Shown: positions 55,191-64,000 of the stretch, one piece after another
How positions within the stretch are numbered: the stretch's first letter is position 1
Layout: the number at the start of each line of letters is the position of its first letter
Source: Chionoecetes opilio
Taxonomy: Eukaryota; Arthropoda; Malacostraca; Decapoda; Majidae
DNA: 64,000 nt
Direction of reading: 5' to 3'
NCBI GenBank assembly: GCA_016584305.1
Contig: JACEEZ010023694.1
Span: forward strand, 30,001-94,000
Made by a program: the position numbers and the translations under genes
Notes under the pieces: model-generated
Seen by the model: only the letters and a program-made list of their open reading frames with translations
What the model was told of the DNA's origin: nothing
Databases searched by the model: none

Positions 55191-57084
55191 TACCCAGCAA
55201 ACATGGGCTATGGGGCCCCCTGGTTTCGGCTTTGCCGGGTACTACGGACCGGGGCAGGCAAAGGGTTTTGGGCAAATCGGATGAAGCCGATGTGGGGCCT
55301 GAGCGGGAACTGATATGGGGCCCAAAAATTATTGATAAATTCGTACGGCCCAAAAAGTTTCCTTGCTCGGCCAAGGATAATATTTTAAGTGGATGGCTGA
55401 ATGGCCCGGGGCCGAAGGATTAAAGTGGGGGTGCAAAGCTTGGATTAAGGTTTTTGGGTGGCTAAACGTAGCAGGCAGTCACTGTTGCCACTCGGCCGTT
55501 GTCTCGTAGCCAATATTCAAAATTTCCCGGGGGGGAAAATGAAGGGCCGGGGCGCTACATTTATGTTTCACGGGCCTCTCAGGCTGAGGATCGACTTCAT
55601 CTACTCCCAAAAAGGGATTTAAAAAAGGTACGTGGAAATGGTGATGACATTTAGAGATGAAAATGCCAAATACCAGACAAAGACAAGAGTTAAAAAAACA
55701 AGCTTGGGCTAGAGCAAAGGATTGCTATTTTGTTGGTTTTCACAATTTTAATTAGTACATGGTAAAATTTAGAGCCCTTTTCCCCGCCCTTTTTAGTGTT
55801 TTTTTTTCCTTCAACTTAAAACAGATCATTTCAATCCCTCTAACACGTAAATATAAAGTGGGGTGAGATGCCACCTAAAACCCCCCCCCCCCCTAAATGC
55901 CCCCATCCTCTAGATCCCCAAAAAATATTATATCAAACCCCCTATAATAAAAACCCTTCCCAAAACCCTCCTAGCGGATTTAATTGGGAAACTGAATTTT
56001 CCGGGGTTGGGTTGGGTTTAAATTTGAGGAAAGGTTTAAATAATTTTTTGGCCCTTCTAGGGGGCCTTTTAGTGGGGTTTAGGTTTGGGTTATAGTGGGG
56101 TTTGGTAGGTTATAGTGAGGTTGAATAGCAATATTTACCATAGTAAATTTTGGGGGGTTCGGGGGAGCTTTTTAGGGGGGGAGGGGGGTGAAGGGGCAGC
56201 TCCCCTCCACTTTAAAATTCGTTTAGAGAAACAAGGACTGTGAAGGTTGGAGGAAAACCCCCCGTTAAAAAGGGCGGGAAAGGATTAGAAATTGTCCCGC
56301 TTCAGGATTTAAGAATAAGGCTTGTACGGGGAAAAAGTAGTTTTTTTGGGAGGGGGGTTCTGAATGCATTTTAAAGCTTTAAAGGCACGAGTTAAAGCCC
56401 CAAGTTATAGAAAGGGAAATTGCAGCATTCAAACCCCATAACCCGAGGGAAATGAATAAAAAAATGGGGGGGTCTGGAGGGGCGAAATCCCCCCCTCCTC
56501 CGCGAGGTAAAATGGATAAGAATCAGTCCCCGGCTGGTTATTTAACTAGGGGGGGGGGGTTGGAGGGGCGAGCCCCCCGATTTGGGAAAATTTTTGGAAA
56601 TAGAGGATATGTTTTAAAAAACGCTTTTTACTGGTAATTGTGATGAATGGGTGTCTATGGCCTTGGTACAGCAGTACTGACCCCCTATAATGGGGCTGAT
56701 ATTGAACATGAGTGTCTGGTTCAAGTATTTTCCCCTTTTCTACTTTTTTATAGGTGGACGAGTGGAAGTAAACAATAAAATGTTGTCAAACAATTTTTTT
56801 CTAACTGGATTTTAAGGGCCCAAGACTATGTTAGGTTTTTTAAGGGCAAGGTAAGTTATTTTTAATTTTTTTGAATGGTAATTTTTGATATTTTTTCAAA
56901 GGGGGTGTTTTTCCATATAAGTCAAAAAAGTTATTTTAGAAATGTTGTCCCCAACTTTTAACGTGATCTTTTAAAAAGAAGAAAACCCTGCCTCGGTTCT
57001 ATGCAGTTAAATACATTACAAAGGCACGTAGTTATAACCGTCTTAATTTGTAAATCTCACCTTTAAAAACATTTTAAAATTTGG
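55191..57084. other. Poor-consensus unassigned DNA
   Basis: Counterpart of 21000-23060. GGTTATAGTGGGG and GGTTATAGTGAGG near 56090-56120 recall the 33-bp satellite. No readable gene. Confidence 0.45.
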
Positions 57085-57260
57085 TACTTTCAACCATTAA
57101 TTGGTATGTGGATAAAATTGTTCTTTTCCTATGTATTCTGATGTGTTAAGATATGGTTTTTTAAAAAATTGTCGGAAATGCCTCATTTTGCGGTATCCCC
57201 CAAATTACCCCTTTTTCAGGTTAGGCTCGCAGCCAATGTCCATTTTATTTAGTGGAAATT
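57085..57260 (+). repeat. Solo copy of fold-back 5 end repeat, arm 2
   Basis: TTTCAACCATTAATTGGTAT, TCTGATGTGTTAAGA and GTCGGAAATGCCTCATTTTG. Clean enough to show it is related to the ends of 37674-38275 yet diverged; counterpart of 20820-20995. Confidence 0.7.
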
Positions 57261-59699
57261 TTTTTACAACTCTGTGCTATCTCAATTTAGGTATAGATGG
57301 CATTGCGTAGGTTTTGGTGGGGTTTAAATTTTTAGTTTACGAACCAAAGTGCAGAAATAGGTGTGGGGAAAAAATGATAAAGTCGAAAAGACCAAATTTT
57401 AGGAACTAAAAAATTTACTAAAAAACTTTCTCTCTCAATTTCACAGGATTTGTAAAATGCCTGTTTAAGTTCATTAAATATTTTAGACAGCTTTTATCCA
57501 TTATATTTGCAAAAACATTTTTTTTGGGCATCTTTTATGGTTTTTGTTTTTGGGGTCGGGGGCGACCCAGAAAATTAAAAAGGGGGGGGGGGGGGGGGGG
57601 GCATATATATTATATAATATATAATAATATATTAATATATATATTTTAAATAAAATATTATATTATATTATATAGGTATATATAAATATATATATAAAAA
57701 AATAAAAAAAAATCTTAAAATAAAAATATATAAAATAAAAAAAAATTAAAAATATGAAAACAAAAAATATAAATATATAAAAAAAATAAATAAAAAATCA
57801 CAATAAAAAAAAAAAAAAAAAAAATCTCAAAAATAAATAAATTTAAAAAATTAAATAAAAATTTTATTTTAATATATATATAATATATATATTTTATTTT
57901 ATTTAATAATTATATTATTATGTTAATTTTGGGTATCTCTATCTATTATTATCTCTTATCTTTTTAATATATATATATAATAAAAAATATATATATAATA
58001 TATTAAAATTATAATTGGTGCATTTATATTTTTGGTTATATTTTTTTTTTTGTAAAGAGGGGGGGGGGGCCCATCCCCGCAGGCCCCCCCTCGGTACGCC
58101 ACGATGTGGTCTATATTGTATTTTAAGGTGAAAAAAGGGATTGCAGGGTTTAACAAACCTTTTTTGAAGATTTTTGGCCCCTAGAACAAAAGATATCTGC
58201 AAAAGTTTGTAAAATTATGACTGCATGGACATGAAAAACTAATCTTAGTTTTTTTTTTCAGAACTTGGATCAAAGCCTTTTTGGTGGTGAAAAAGGCACC
58301 AAAAGTGGCAGGCACAAAGGTCTTTTATCCAAAAAGTTTGTATTTTTTAAAGAAAACAGAAGAGGACACAGGGCCTGCTGTACGGACCCGTCACCATTGG
58401 CCCCCCCCCATCTGACAGATGGTGGGATTCATTTTTTATCGTTTGTATGGGTTGAGACTTAAAAACCTCTGGTCGTTAATTTTTTTTCATTTGGTTTTGG
58501 TAAAATTTGGGGGTAATTTTTGATACATTTCGGTTTTCTTTTTTTTTAAACCCAACCAACCTAATTTCAGAGATTGATAGACTTTCAGGCTAAATTTTTC
58601 CCTTTTCCTTCTGTTTAACGTGATTTTCCCAAAAAGTCTTTGAAGTTAGCGATCGTTACTTTTCCCTTTATTTTTGGGTTTTATCTTTGATTTGCAGCAT
58701 TCAATATTCTGATTGTACATATAGTACATAGACATGAATAGTCGTGAGCAGAGACAGTCCCATAAGAGCCATAAAGCTTCCCTTTTTAAAAATACGTTAT
58801 GGGGAAAATTGACATATATAATATTATTTTATATATATATTTTATATTATATAATTAATACATATAAATATTTTATATAATAAATTTTTTTTTTTTCATC
58901 TGTGCCTATAGCGCCCTTTGGGAAAGGTGACCAGGGGCCCGGGTGGTAGGTTGGAGGGTCACTTAGGGGTCTGATGGTTTGGGCCGCCGTGGGGGCGCAG
59001 GCAGAATTCTTTATGACGCCGTGATTGAGGTCTCGCCCCCCCGGTCCTCCGATGCACTCGCAGTCGAAAGGGAGAGTTTATGGCCCATGTGGGTTTCTAG
59101 GCCACTCGACGGTGCAGAAAAGGGTTTTGGGGTTTTTTCGGGGCGAACTGGGGCACCGAAACGCCAGTCGGAAACGCTAAAAACTCCGCACTCCCCCATA
59201 ATAATATATAATATTATATTATTATATTATTAAAATATTATATATATAATATATTTTAATATATATTTAATATTTTTTATCTATTTAAATTTTTTTTTTA
59301 TTCATTAATTTTTTTTTTTTTCGTTTTTGTCTGTTCATTAATAGAAAATTTTTTTCCCCATATGTCTGACTTTTTTTCCACTTTTGAACAAAACAGTGAT
59401 TAATTTTTATGAAAAATTTTTTATATACACAAATTTTTGTTGTTTCATTTCAGTATTTTTTCTTGTGCACCCTGATGGTGATTTGGCACACATTGTGAAA
59501 TTTCATGTGATGCCAGTGCCGCTGCTTCAACACGGCAAAACTTATACTGCAGCCGAAAAATATGATTATGGGTTGATTTGAAGTAATATGATAATTTTTT
59601 TTTTTGTTTCACTTTTTGGTCTTTCTCATATGTAAGAGTTTAGAACCCATTCAAACCTGGCAAAAGGTTTATTCCTTTTACAAACCGTGTTTTTTAAAA
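57261..59699. other. AT-rich tracts and GC island, arm 2 copy
   Basis: Poly-G at about 57582-57600, (TA)n tracts at about 57600-58010, 58810-58890 and 59195-59275, and a GC block near 58900-59200 with the dispersed repeat (58890-58985). A 65-codon ORF at 59384-59581 has no domain. Confidence 0.5.
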
Positions 59700-60200
59700 A
59701 ATGGGGCGGGGAGCGCGGACTAGGGGCCCCGCCGGGTAGCTACCCTGCCACGTAGCCACGCTGCGATGAGCACAAGGAAAAAAAGGGGGCCCCGCCCCGG
59801 ACCAAACATTATCATCAATTCGCTTATTTAAACCCAAATAAGTTACAAAATTTAACCCCAAAACCCATCGAAAAATAACCAAACCTAATCATATCTAAAC
59901 CAAGCCCTTAACTTAAACCCATAACAACTTAAGTAACCAATTCCTTTTTATTCATATAAAAATAAAGGTTAAAAATTTGGGTTTAAATTAAGGTTTGGGT
60001 TTTGGTTTTTTTTAAGTTTTGGTTAAATTTTTGGGTAGGTTATGGAGTTTAAATTTGTAAAATAATATATTTATTAAATAAGCGAAAACTGACGATAATT
60101 TCTGGGGCCCGGAGGCGTGGCCAATGTTTTCCTGTGTGAGTCATCTGCCTACTGCGTAGTGTGGGAGGGGAGTATCGGGCGGGGTAGCTAATCGGGTCTA
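59700..60200. mobile_element. Fold-back element, arm 2 copy of 17515-18060
   Basis: GGGTAGCTACCCTGCC..GCCACGCTGCGATGAG on the left faces CATCTGCCTACTGCGTAGTG..GGGGTAGCTA on the right. AATTCGCTTATTTAAACCC mirrors AATAAGCGAAAACTGACG. Confidence 0.72.
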
Positions 60201-60239
60201 CATCGGCATTAGGAACGGTAAAAAAGATTCAATTTTTCG

Positions 60240-60560
60240 GCCTGTGGGGGCACATTCAACGTATATTGGCCCCCTTTTTGGCCTATTCAAGTAATCGGCC
60301 TGCTTGGGGCAGTATTCAAAGCTAAGTGGCCCGCTTGTGGCACTATTGGTGCTAAAAGGTGCTTTTTGGGACGATTCGTTTTGGGGAGGCCCTCTTATGG
60401 CACATTTGGATGCTAAAACGGCCGCTTGTGGCACGATACAGTGTGTGTTAGCCCGCTTAGGCACTATTTGGATGCTAAACGGCCTGCTTGTGGCACGATA
60501 CAGTGCTGGTTAGCCCGTTTTGGGCCATTTTAAAGCCCTGTCGGCCCGTTTGTGGTCAGT
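60240..60560 (-). repeat. ~58-bp minisatellite, arm 2 copy
   Basis: Units of CTGCTTGTGGCAC, then TATTTGGATGCTAAA CGGC; inverted counterpart of 17130-17460 and more regular. Confidence 0.8.
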
Positions 60561-61779
60561 AGGGCAAAGTTTTTACGGATTGCCGAACAGATCGACACAG
60601 AAACGAAAAGAAACCCCACAGGCCCCGGGGGCAAAAAGAACGCACAAGTTGTCGGTCCTCAGCCAGGCCGATAACTTCATTACGGTTTGCCGACTCAATG
60701 CCAATATGTCGTTTGTGATTTACCGAGTGATTTGATGCCGGCCCGTAATGACAATGTTTGCAGGGTAACCTTCCTCACTGAATCCTATTAATGAATTATC
60801 ATTCACATATGTAACATACCGCTGAATACTTATAGTTATACATGGAAAATATAAGGGGGGAATATAAGAGTAAGAATGTTGTTTGCGTTTCACTTAAAAA
60901 ACCATGTGACGGGTTTTTTTGTCAGACTGAGACGTCCATCTGAGTCTGGAGAGGGATGGAGGAGAGACTCCGTTAATAACACTTATAAGGACAGGCCAGG
61001 CCTCCTATGCGTTAATGAAAAGCTAACCAACTCTACCTATATTTATATAGAAATATAGATAGATATAATATAACAAGGAAGGGGGGGGGAATAGGAGCGA
61101 GGTACCGAGGTCTTACCTGGAGAGGGATGGAGGAGAGACTGGCGTCCCTCGGGGTGACTAGGGCGAGATTTGGCTTAGTGGCGGGAAAAAGGGGAATGTT
61201 CGGATTCTATGAACTTGGCCTCTCCTGAAGGGATTATCAGAACATGAATGACTAATTTACTAATGCAACAAGTATACATATGAAATGGCTGCCTATTATA
61301 CAGTTCCTTAACTTTGATATAGAAGAATTTAATATTTTTACACTAATATCCGGGGAAAGTGTTATTTCCTTTCGTTCAAGCCCACGAACGCGGTTTTTAG
61401 AGCGACGAGGTATGGGAGTCTGAATGGAAATTTGGTAGACTTTCAATTTAGCGAATAACTCGACTAACCCATCCATGTATGAACGTGATCTTTCACTATG
61501 GTGACTATTTTGAAGGACATTAAGAATCTAGGAGAGTTCCTTGATCTGATAGGAGGGTGAGGGGAGGATGAAAAGCTTTGAATCCACTAGTTATCAATGA
61601 TCGCGAAATAAGTGTCCCACGAATTTTGACTCGTACTCGGAGTGTATGGGGGGAGGGAGTGAGGGAAGGAAGGAAGATAGAAATGGGAGATAGGAAGAAA
61701 GAAGATAAATTTCACGAGAAACGAAAAGATTGAATTGCTGACGGACATAACCCGGGAATTGTATGATAGGAATTCCCAT
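60561..61779. other. Clean unassigned DNA downstream of ORF1 (minus orientation)
   Basis: Two GGAGAGGGATGGAGGAGAG words near 60949 and 61121 bracket about 170 bp with AGGCCTCCTATGCGTTAATG; the same pair is in arm 1. No ORF2 is found next to ORF1. Confidence 0.5.
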
Positions 61780-62117
61780 CCTATCTCTTCCGAATAACGG
61801 GCATTACATATACACAGTATGGGCCACTTCTTTGCCCTGCGGTTGCCCCCCGATGCTCTACCAGTCCTGACCCTCCCTGGGTTGGTAATCTCTACTACCT
61901 CATCTCCCCCACTCGGTCCTGTAGCGGCCACAGCCCCACCGGGAGCCGGGGCATCAGGTCCCCTAGCCTCATCCACGCCCTCAGCAGCCTTATAGCTGCC
62001 GCTACAGGCAAAGGCGATGGGGGGGGTGGATCGACCAACCTCACCCACGACTTCAGTGGCCTCAACTGCCTCTACTGGCGAGGATGAGAAGGGGGCAGGT
62101 CCCCAAGTCTCACCCAC
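61780..62117 (-). pseudogene. Likely continuation of the ORF1 protein in the next frame
   Basis: Starting near 62117, the minus frame reads VEAVEATEVVGEVG and later DEVVEITNPGRVRTG, the same A/E/G/V composition as the tail of the 245-aa ORF1. The spacing (one frame away, about 9 bp) indicates a single indel. The end of homology with a protein is unclear after about 61850. Confidence 0.55.
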
Positions 62118-62125
62118 ACCCTCAA

Positions 62126-62863
62126 CTACCCCCTCAACAGCCCTTCTTCGACAGCTTCCACCGCTGCAGCTCCCCTAGTCTCACCTACACCCTCAACAAC
62201 ATCCCTAGACCGCCCTGCTGCGACATCTTCCACCGCTGCAGCACCCCCAGTCTTCTCTCCTTCGGGCATGCATGCTTTGGTGACGTCTAACGTCAAGCAG
62301 CCCTCATCCCCAGGGCCCGTGGTGGGTCTGGCCCTCAAGCCCTGCTCATTACCCTTACCTGCCCTTTCTGCCTCCATGTTTCTTACTTTACATGCAAGGC
62401 TTTTATAATCCACCTCCAGGGCTTGTATCCACTCCTTTGCGTCCTTCCGTTCAACCTTGCACTGTTCTAGTTCCCTAGTCCTCACCCCATTTTCCACCTT
62501 TAGCTTTTGGATCTCTTTCATGTCCTTAATTACCTGCTTTCTGCACTTCCCACAGAACCACAGCTCCTTTGTGCCCTGGAGCTCTTTATATAGCTCTGGC
62601 CGCATCCCTTCACAGATACTGTGCGACCACCATTTGCAGCTATCGCACTGCAAGCCACTGTCCTTGTCCGTGACTTTTTCACGACATAGCGGGCACTGTG
62701 CCTGCTTTTTCCTCACCACCTCATGACACGATCCGCATCTCCCTGTCTCGCCTAATTTCCGACCCCAGTTGCAGTCAATGCACTTCCCACTTCTGACCCC
62801 CTTTGACCTGGTGCCATGCCCGCCATCTTCCTGCTCTCCCACGGATCTCACACGGCTCACCAT
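62126..62863 (-). CDS. LINE-type ORF1 protein: zinc ribbon, PHD finger, coiled coil (245 aa, likely C-terminally truncated)
   Basis: I start at the ATG at 62863; an in-frame GTG lies just upstream. Residues 28-46 form CxxC-x11-CxxC (CIDC..CGSC), a probable zinc ribbon. Residues 57-107 form a canonical C4HC3 PHD finger: C57, C60, C73, C76, H81, C84, C104, C107, with W102 at the usual place. Residues about 112-165 are K/E-rich heptad-like sequence, a likely coiled coil. After about residue 175 it is A/E/G-rich low complexity. The frame stops at 62126, but an ORF shifted by one frame (62117 down) continues the same composition to about 61850 (VVEITNPGRV), so one indel probably truncates it. PHD-bearing ORF1 proteins are known from CR1-like LINEs; a domesticated chromatin reader is an alternative. 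Confidence 0.75.
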   Translation of the reverse strand: MVSRVRSVGEQEDGGHGTRSKGVRSGKCIDCNWGRKLGETGRCGSCHEVVRKKQAQCPLCREKVTDKDSGLQCDSCKWWSHSICEGMRPELYKELQGTKELWFCGKCRKQVIKDMKEIQKLKVENGVRTRELEQCKVERKDAKEWIQALEVDYKSLACKVRNMEAERAGKGNEQGLRARPTTGPGDEGCLTLDVTKACMPEGEKTGGAAAVEDVAAGRSRDVVEGVGETRGAAAVEAVEEGLLRG

Positions 62864-63359
62864 CACGACGACCTAACACCTTCTCACGATACACTTATCC
62901 TCTCTAACTACTTCAAGCTATTCGCCTGTGCACCTGTTGCTCCTACCCAACAATGCCTATCTAGCTACAATGCCCTTATCCCCTCTAACTTCCTCAAAAC
63001 TAACTCAAACTACTTCACCTTTGTTGTTGTCTCGGCGTTCCCGCGATGTTCTTCGCGGCCATCTTGGTGGTCTTCATCTTGATCTTAATGTTACAGGTGG
63101 CCTATTTTCCATTGGCCAGGGCAGACATTCAGAGAGAGTTAAAGGCCACGGTTGTTCGCTCAACAACATCCCTCTATTTCTACACCCCGGAGCTAGTGGG
63201 TATTCCAGTACGAGACATGGCAGTGGCGGCACATGCATACACGCGGGTAACACGCCGGTGGCTTGTACTTCCTTGTATTCTAGCTATTAATTATTCCTTC
63301 AGAGTAATAGGGCGCTCTTCTTCTTCTTGTGATCTTTTTCGCTTGATAAACTATTCGTA
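62864..63359. other. Counterpart of the ORF1 5' region
   Basis: Nearly identical to 14226-14723 in inverse orientation. Plus-strand ORFs (62816-63082, 62928-63290, 63046-63360) are not supported by any domain and are antisense to the ORF1 leader. Confidence 0.45.
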
Positions 63360-63367
63360 GCTCGCCT

Positions 63368-63478
63368 TCCTGCCAGTTGGGGGAAGCCACCACCCCGGGA
63401 GGCGGGTCACAAACCCCCGCCTAACACCCGGTACCCATCACTGCTGGATGGACAAGGGCTTGGGTTTTAATAAAGGAA
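63368..63478 (-). mobile_element. SINE-like core, arm 2 copy
   Basis: GGTACCCATCACTGCTGGAT and GAAGCCACCACCCCGGGAGG; inverted counterpart of 14117-14215. Confidence 0.65.
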
Positions 63479-64000
63479 AAGGGCACGCCACTATACCTTC
63501 AGTCTGCCGCGGAGCCGTGCGTGGTGGTGTCTGGCATCGCTAGTCGCTACCCGCCGGTGTGGTGAGATGCCGCCGCTCACCACGTACTCTCGGCCTATCA
63601 CCCCAAAACAAACTCACCACGAGCGCATGGGTTTGTTATATGGCCTAATTTCGTTTGTATACTTGCCCTGTTCAGTTCTTGAGTCAGAAAACATCATATA
63701 TACTCAATTTATGAGTATGTTTATGTATGTTGCGTCCTCAACACTACTTTATAGGCAGTTGCCTTGTTTTGACAACTTAACGTCTTTAAGTACGTCATCA
63801 ATCTCCACGCAGAATACCAAAACAGCTGATGACAGTCGCTAAGTTGTTAAGCATGGACGTTAGCGTCTCTGAATGTGGACCCAGGCCTTTTAACCAGCTG
63901 CTCCTGTAAGGAAAAACACAAAAAGGAAACAGAACAAAACAAAAACTACATACAAGCATGCAGTTCTATTGTCTATTTCTCATACACCACATTCTTTCCA
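63479..64000. other. Unassigned end of window, counterpart of 13586-14116
   Basis: Almost identical to arm 1 in inverse orientation. The last ~20 bases correspond to the C-terminal codons of LINE-A, so the repeat continues past the window. Confidence 0.6.

Larger units (their letters stand above)
39955..64000 (-). repeat. Giant inverted repeat, arm 2
   Basis: Reverse-complement copy of arm 1. It begins about 10 bases after the N gap and runs to the window end. Clean blocks are about 39.95-43.25, 50.5-54.9 and 60.6-64 kb. Poor-consensus blocks are about 43.3-50.5 and 55-60.5 kb. The gap abutting its inner end suggests a contig boundary. Confidence 0.95.

Noticed and set aside
62816..63360. 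Plus-strand ORFs of 88-120 codons, one with a hydrophobic start (FFAAILVVFILILML)
   Set aside because: They are antisense to the ORF1 leader, mirrored in arm 1, and change frame there; no domain supports them.

Overview
The window is repeat-dominated eukaryotic DNA, most likely from an arthropod and probably a decapod crustacean. The sequence evidence is AT-rich DNA dense in microsatellites, many TAACC/GGTTA tracts (TTAGG is the arthropod telomere motif), a tRNA-headed SINE ending in (CA)n, non-LTR retrotransposons of the APE/RT type including one with a PHD-finger ORF1, and an arthropod-type transposon-associated gene family. No bacterial gene, operon, rRNA, CRISPR array or intact conserved host gene was recognised. 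Nearly every ORF with a known relationship is a broken transposon gene.

Layout. 1-1.5 kb: a ~150-bp direct repeat brackets a poly-T tract and a ~150-bp tandem array. 1.5-4.1 kb: AT-rich filler, four small GC-rich hairpins and a CACC/CATTCACT tandem tract. 4.1-7.8 kb: a large fold-back element, a 748-bp inverted-repeat transposon inserted into one of its arms, and a 1.6-kb inverted-repeat element holding a G-rich minisatellite. 8.3-13.6 kb: a decayed LINE ORF2 whose C-terminal zinc-knuckle region is split by a 2,959-bp element. That element has ~57-bp terminal inverted repeats, a TCA target duplication, a ~170-bp satellite array and a small signal-peptide ORF.

13.6-38.3 kb and 39.95-64 kb are inverted copies of one another, separated by ~1.7 kb of microsatellites and a 160-N gap. 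Each copy carries, from outside in: a PHD-type ORF1; several minisatellites; an APE+RT LINE; a ~33-bp satellite with GGTTAG motifs; a pseudogene of an uncharacterised arthropod transposase-like family; the tRNA-derived SINE; and a run of five fold-back elements.

The two arms have complementary blocks of poor consensus (homopolymer-stretched, frameshifted) and good consensus, and the inner end of arm 2 lies against the gap. I therefore infer that the giant palindrome is more likely an inverted false duplication (two haplotypes or a fold-back read) than a real chromosomal palindrome. Positions inside degraded blocks (about 15.2-29.2, 43.3-50.5 and 55-60.5 kb) are approximate.

The most interesting candidate is the inverted-repeat element at 10.4-13.4 kb. 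It combines a satellite array, a nested MITE and a 105-codon ORF with a signal peptide and five cysteines, inserted cleanly into a LINE.
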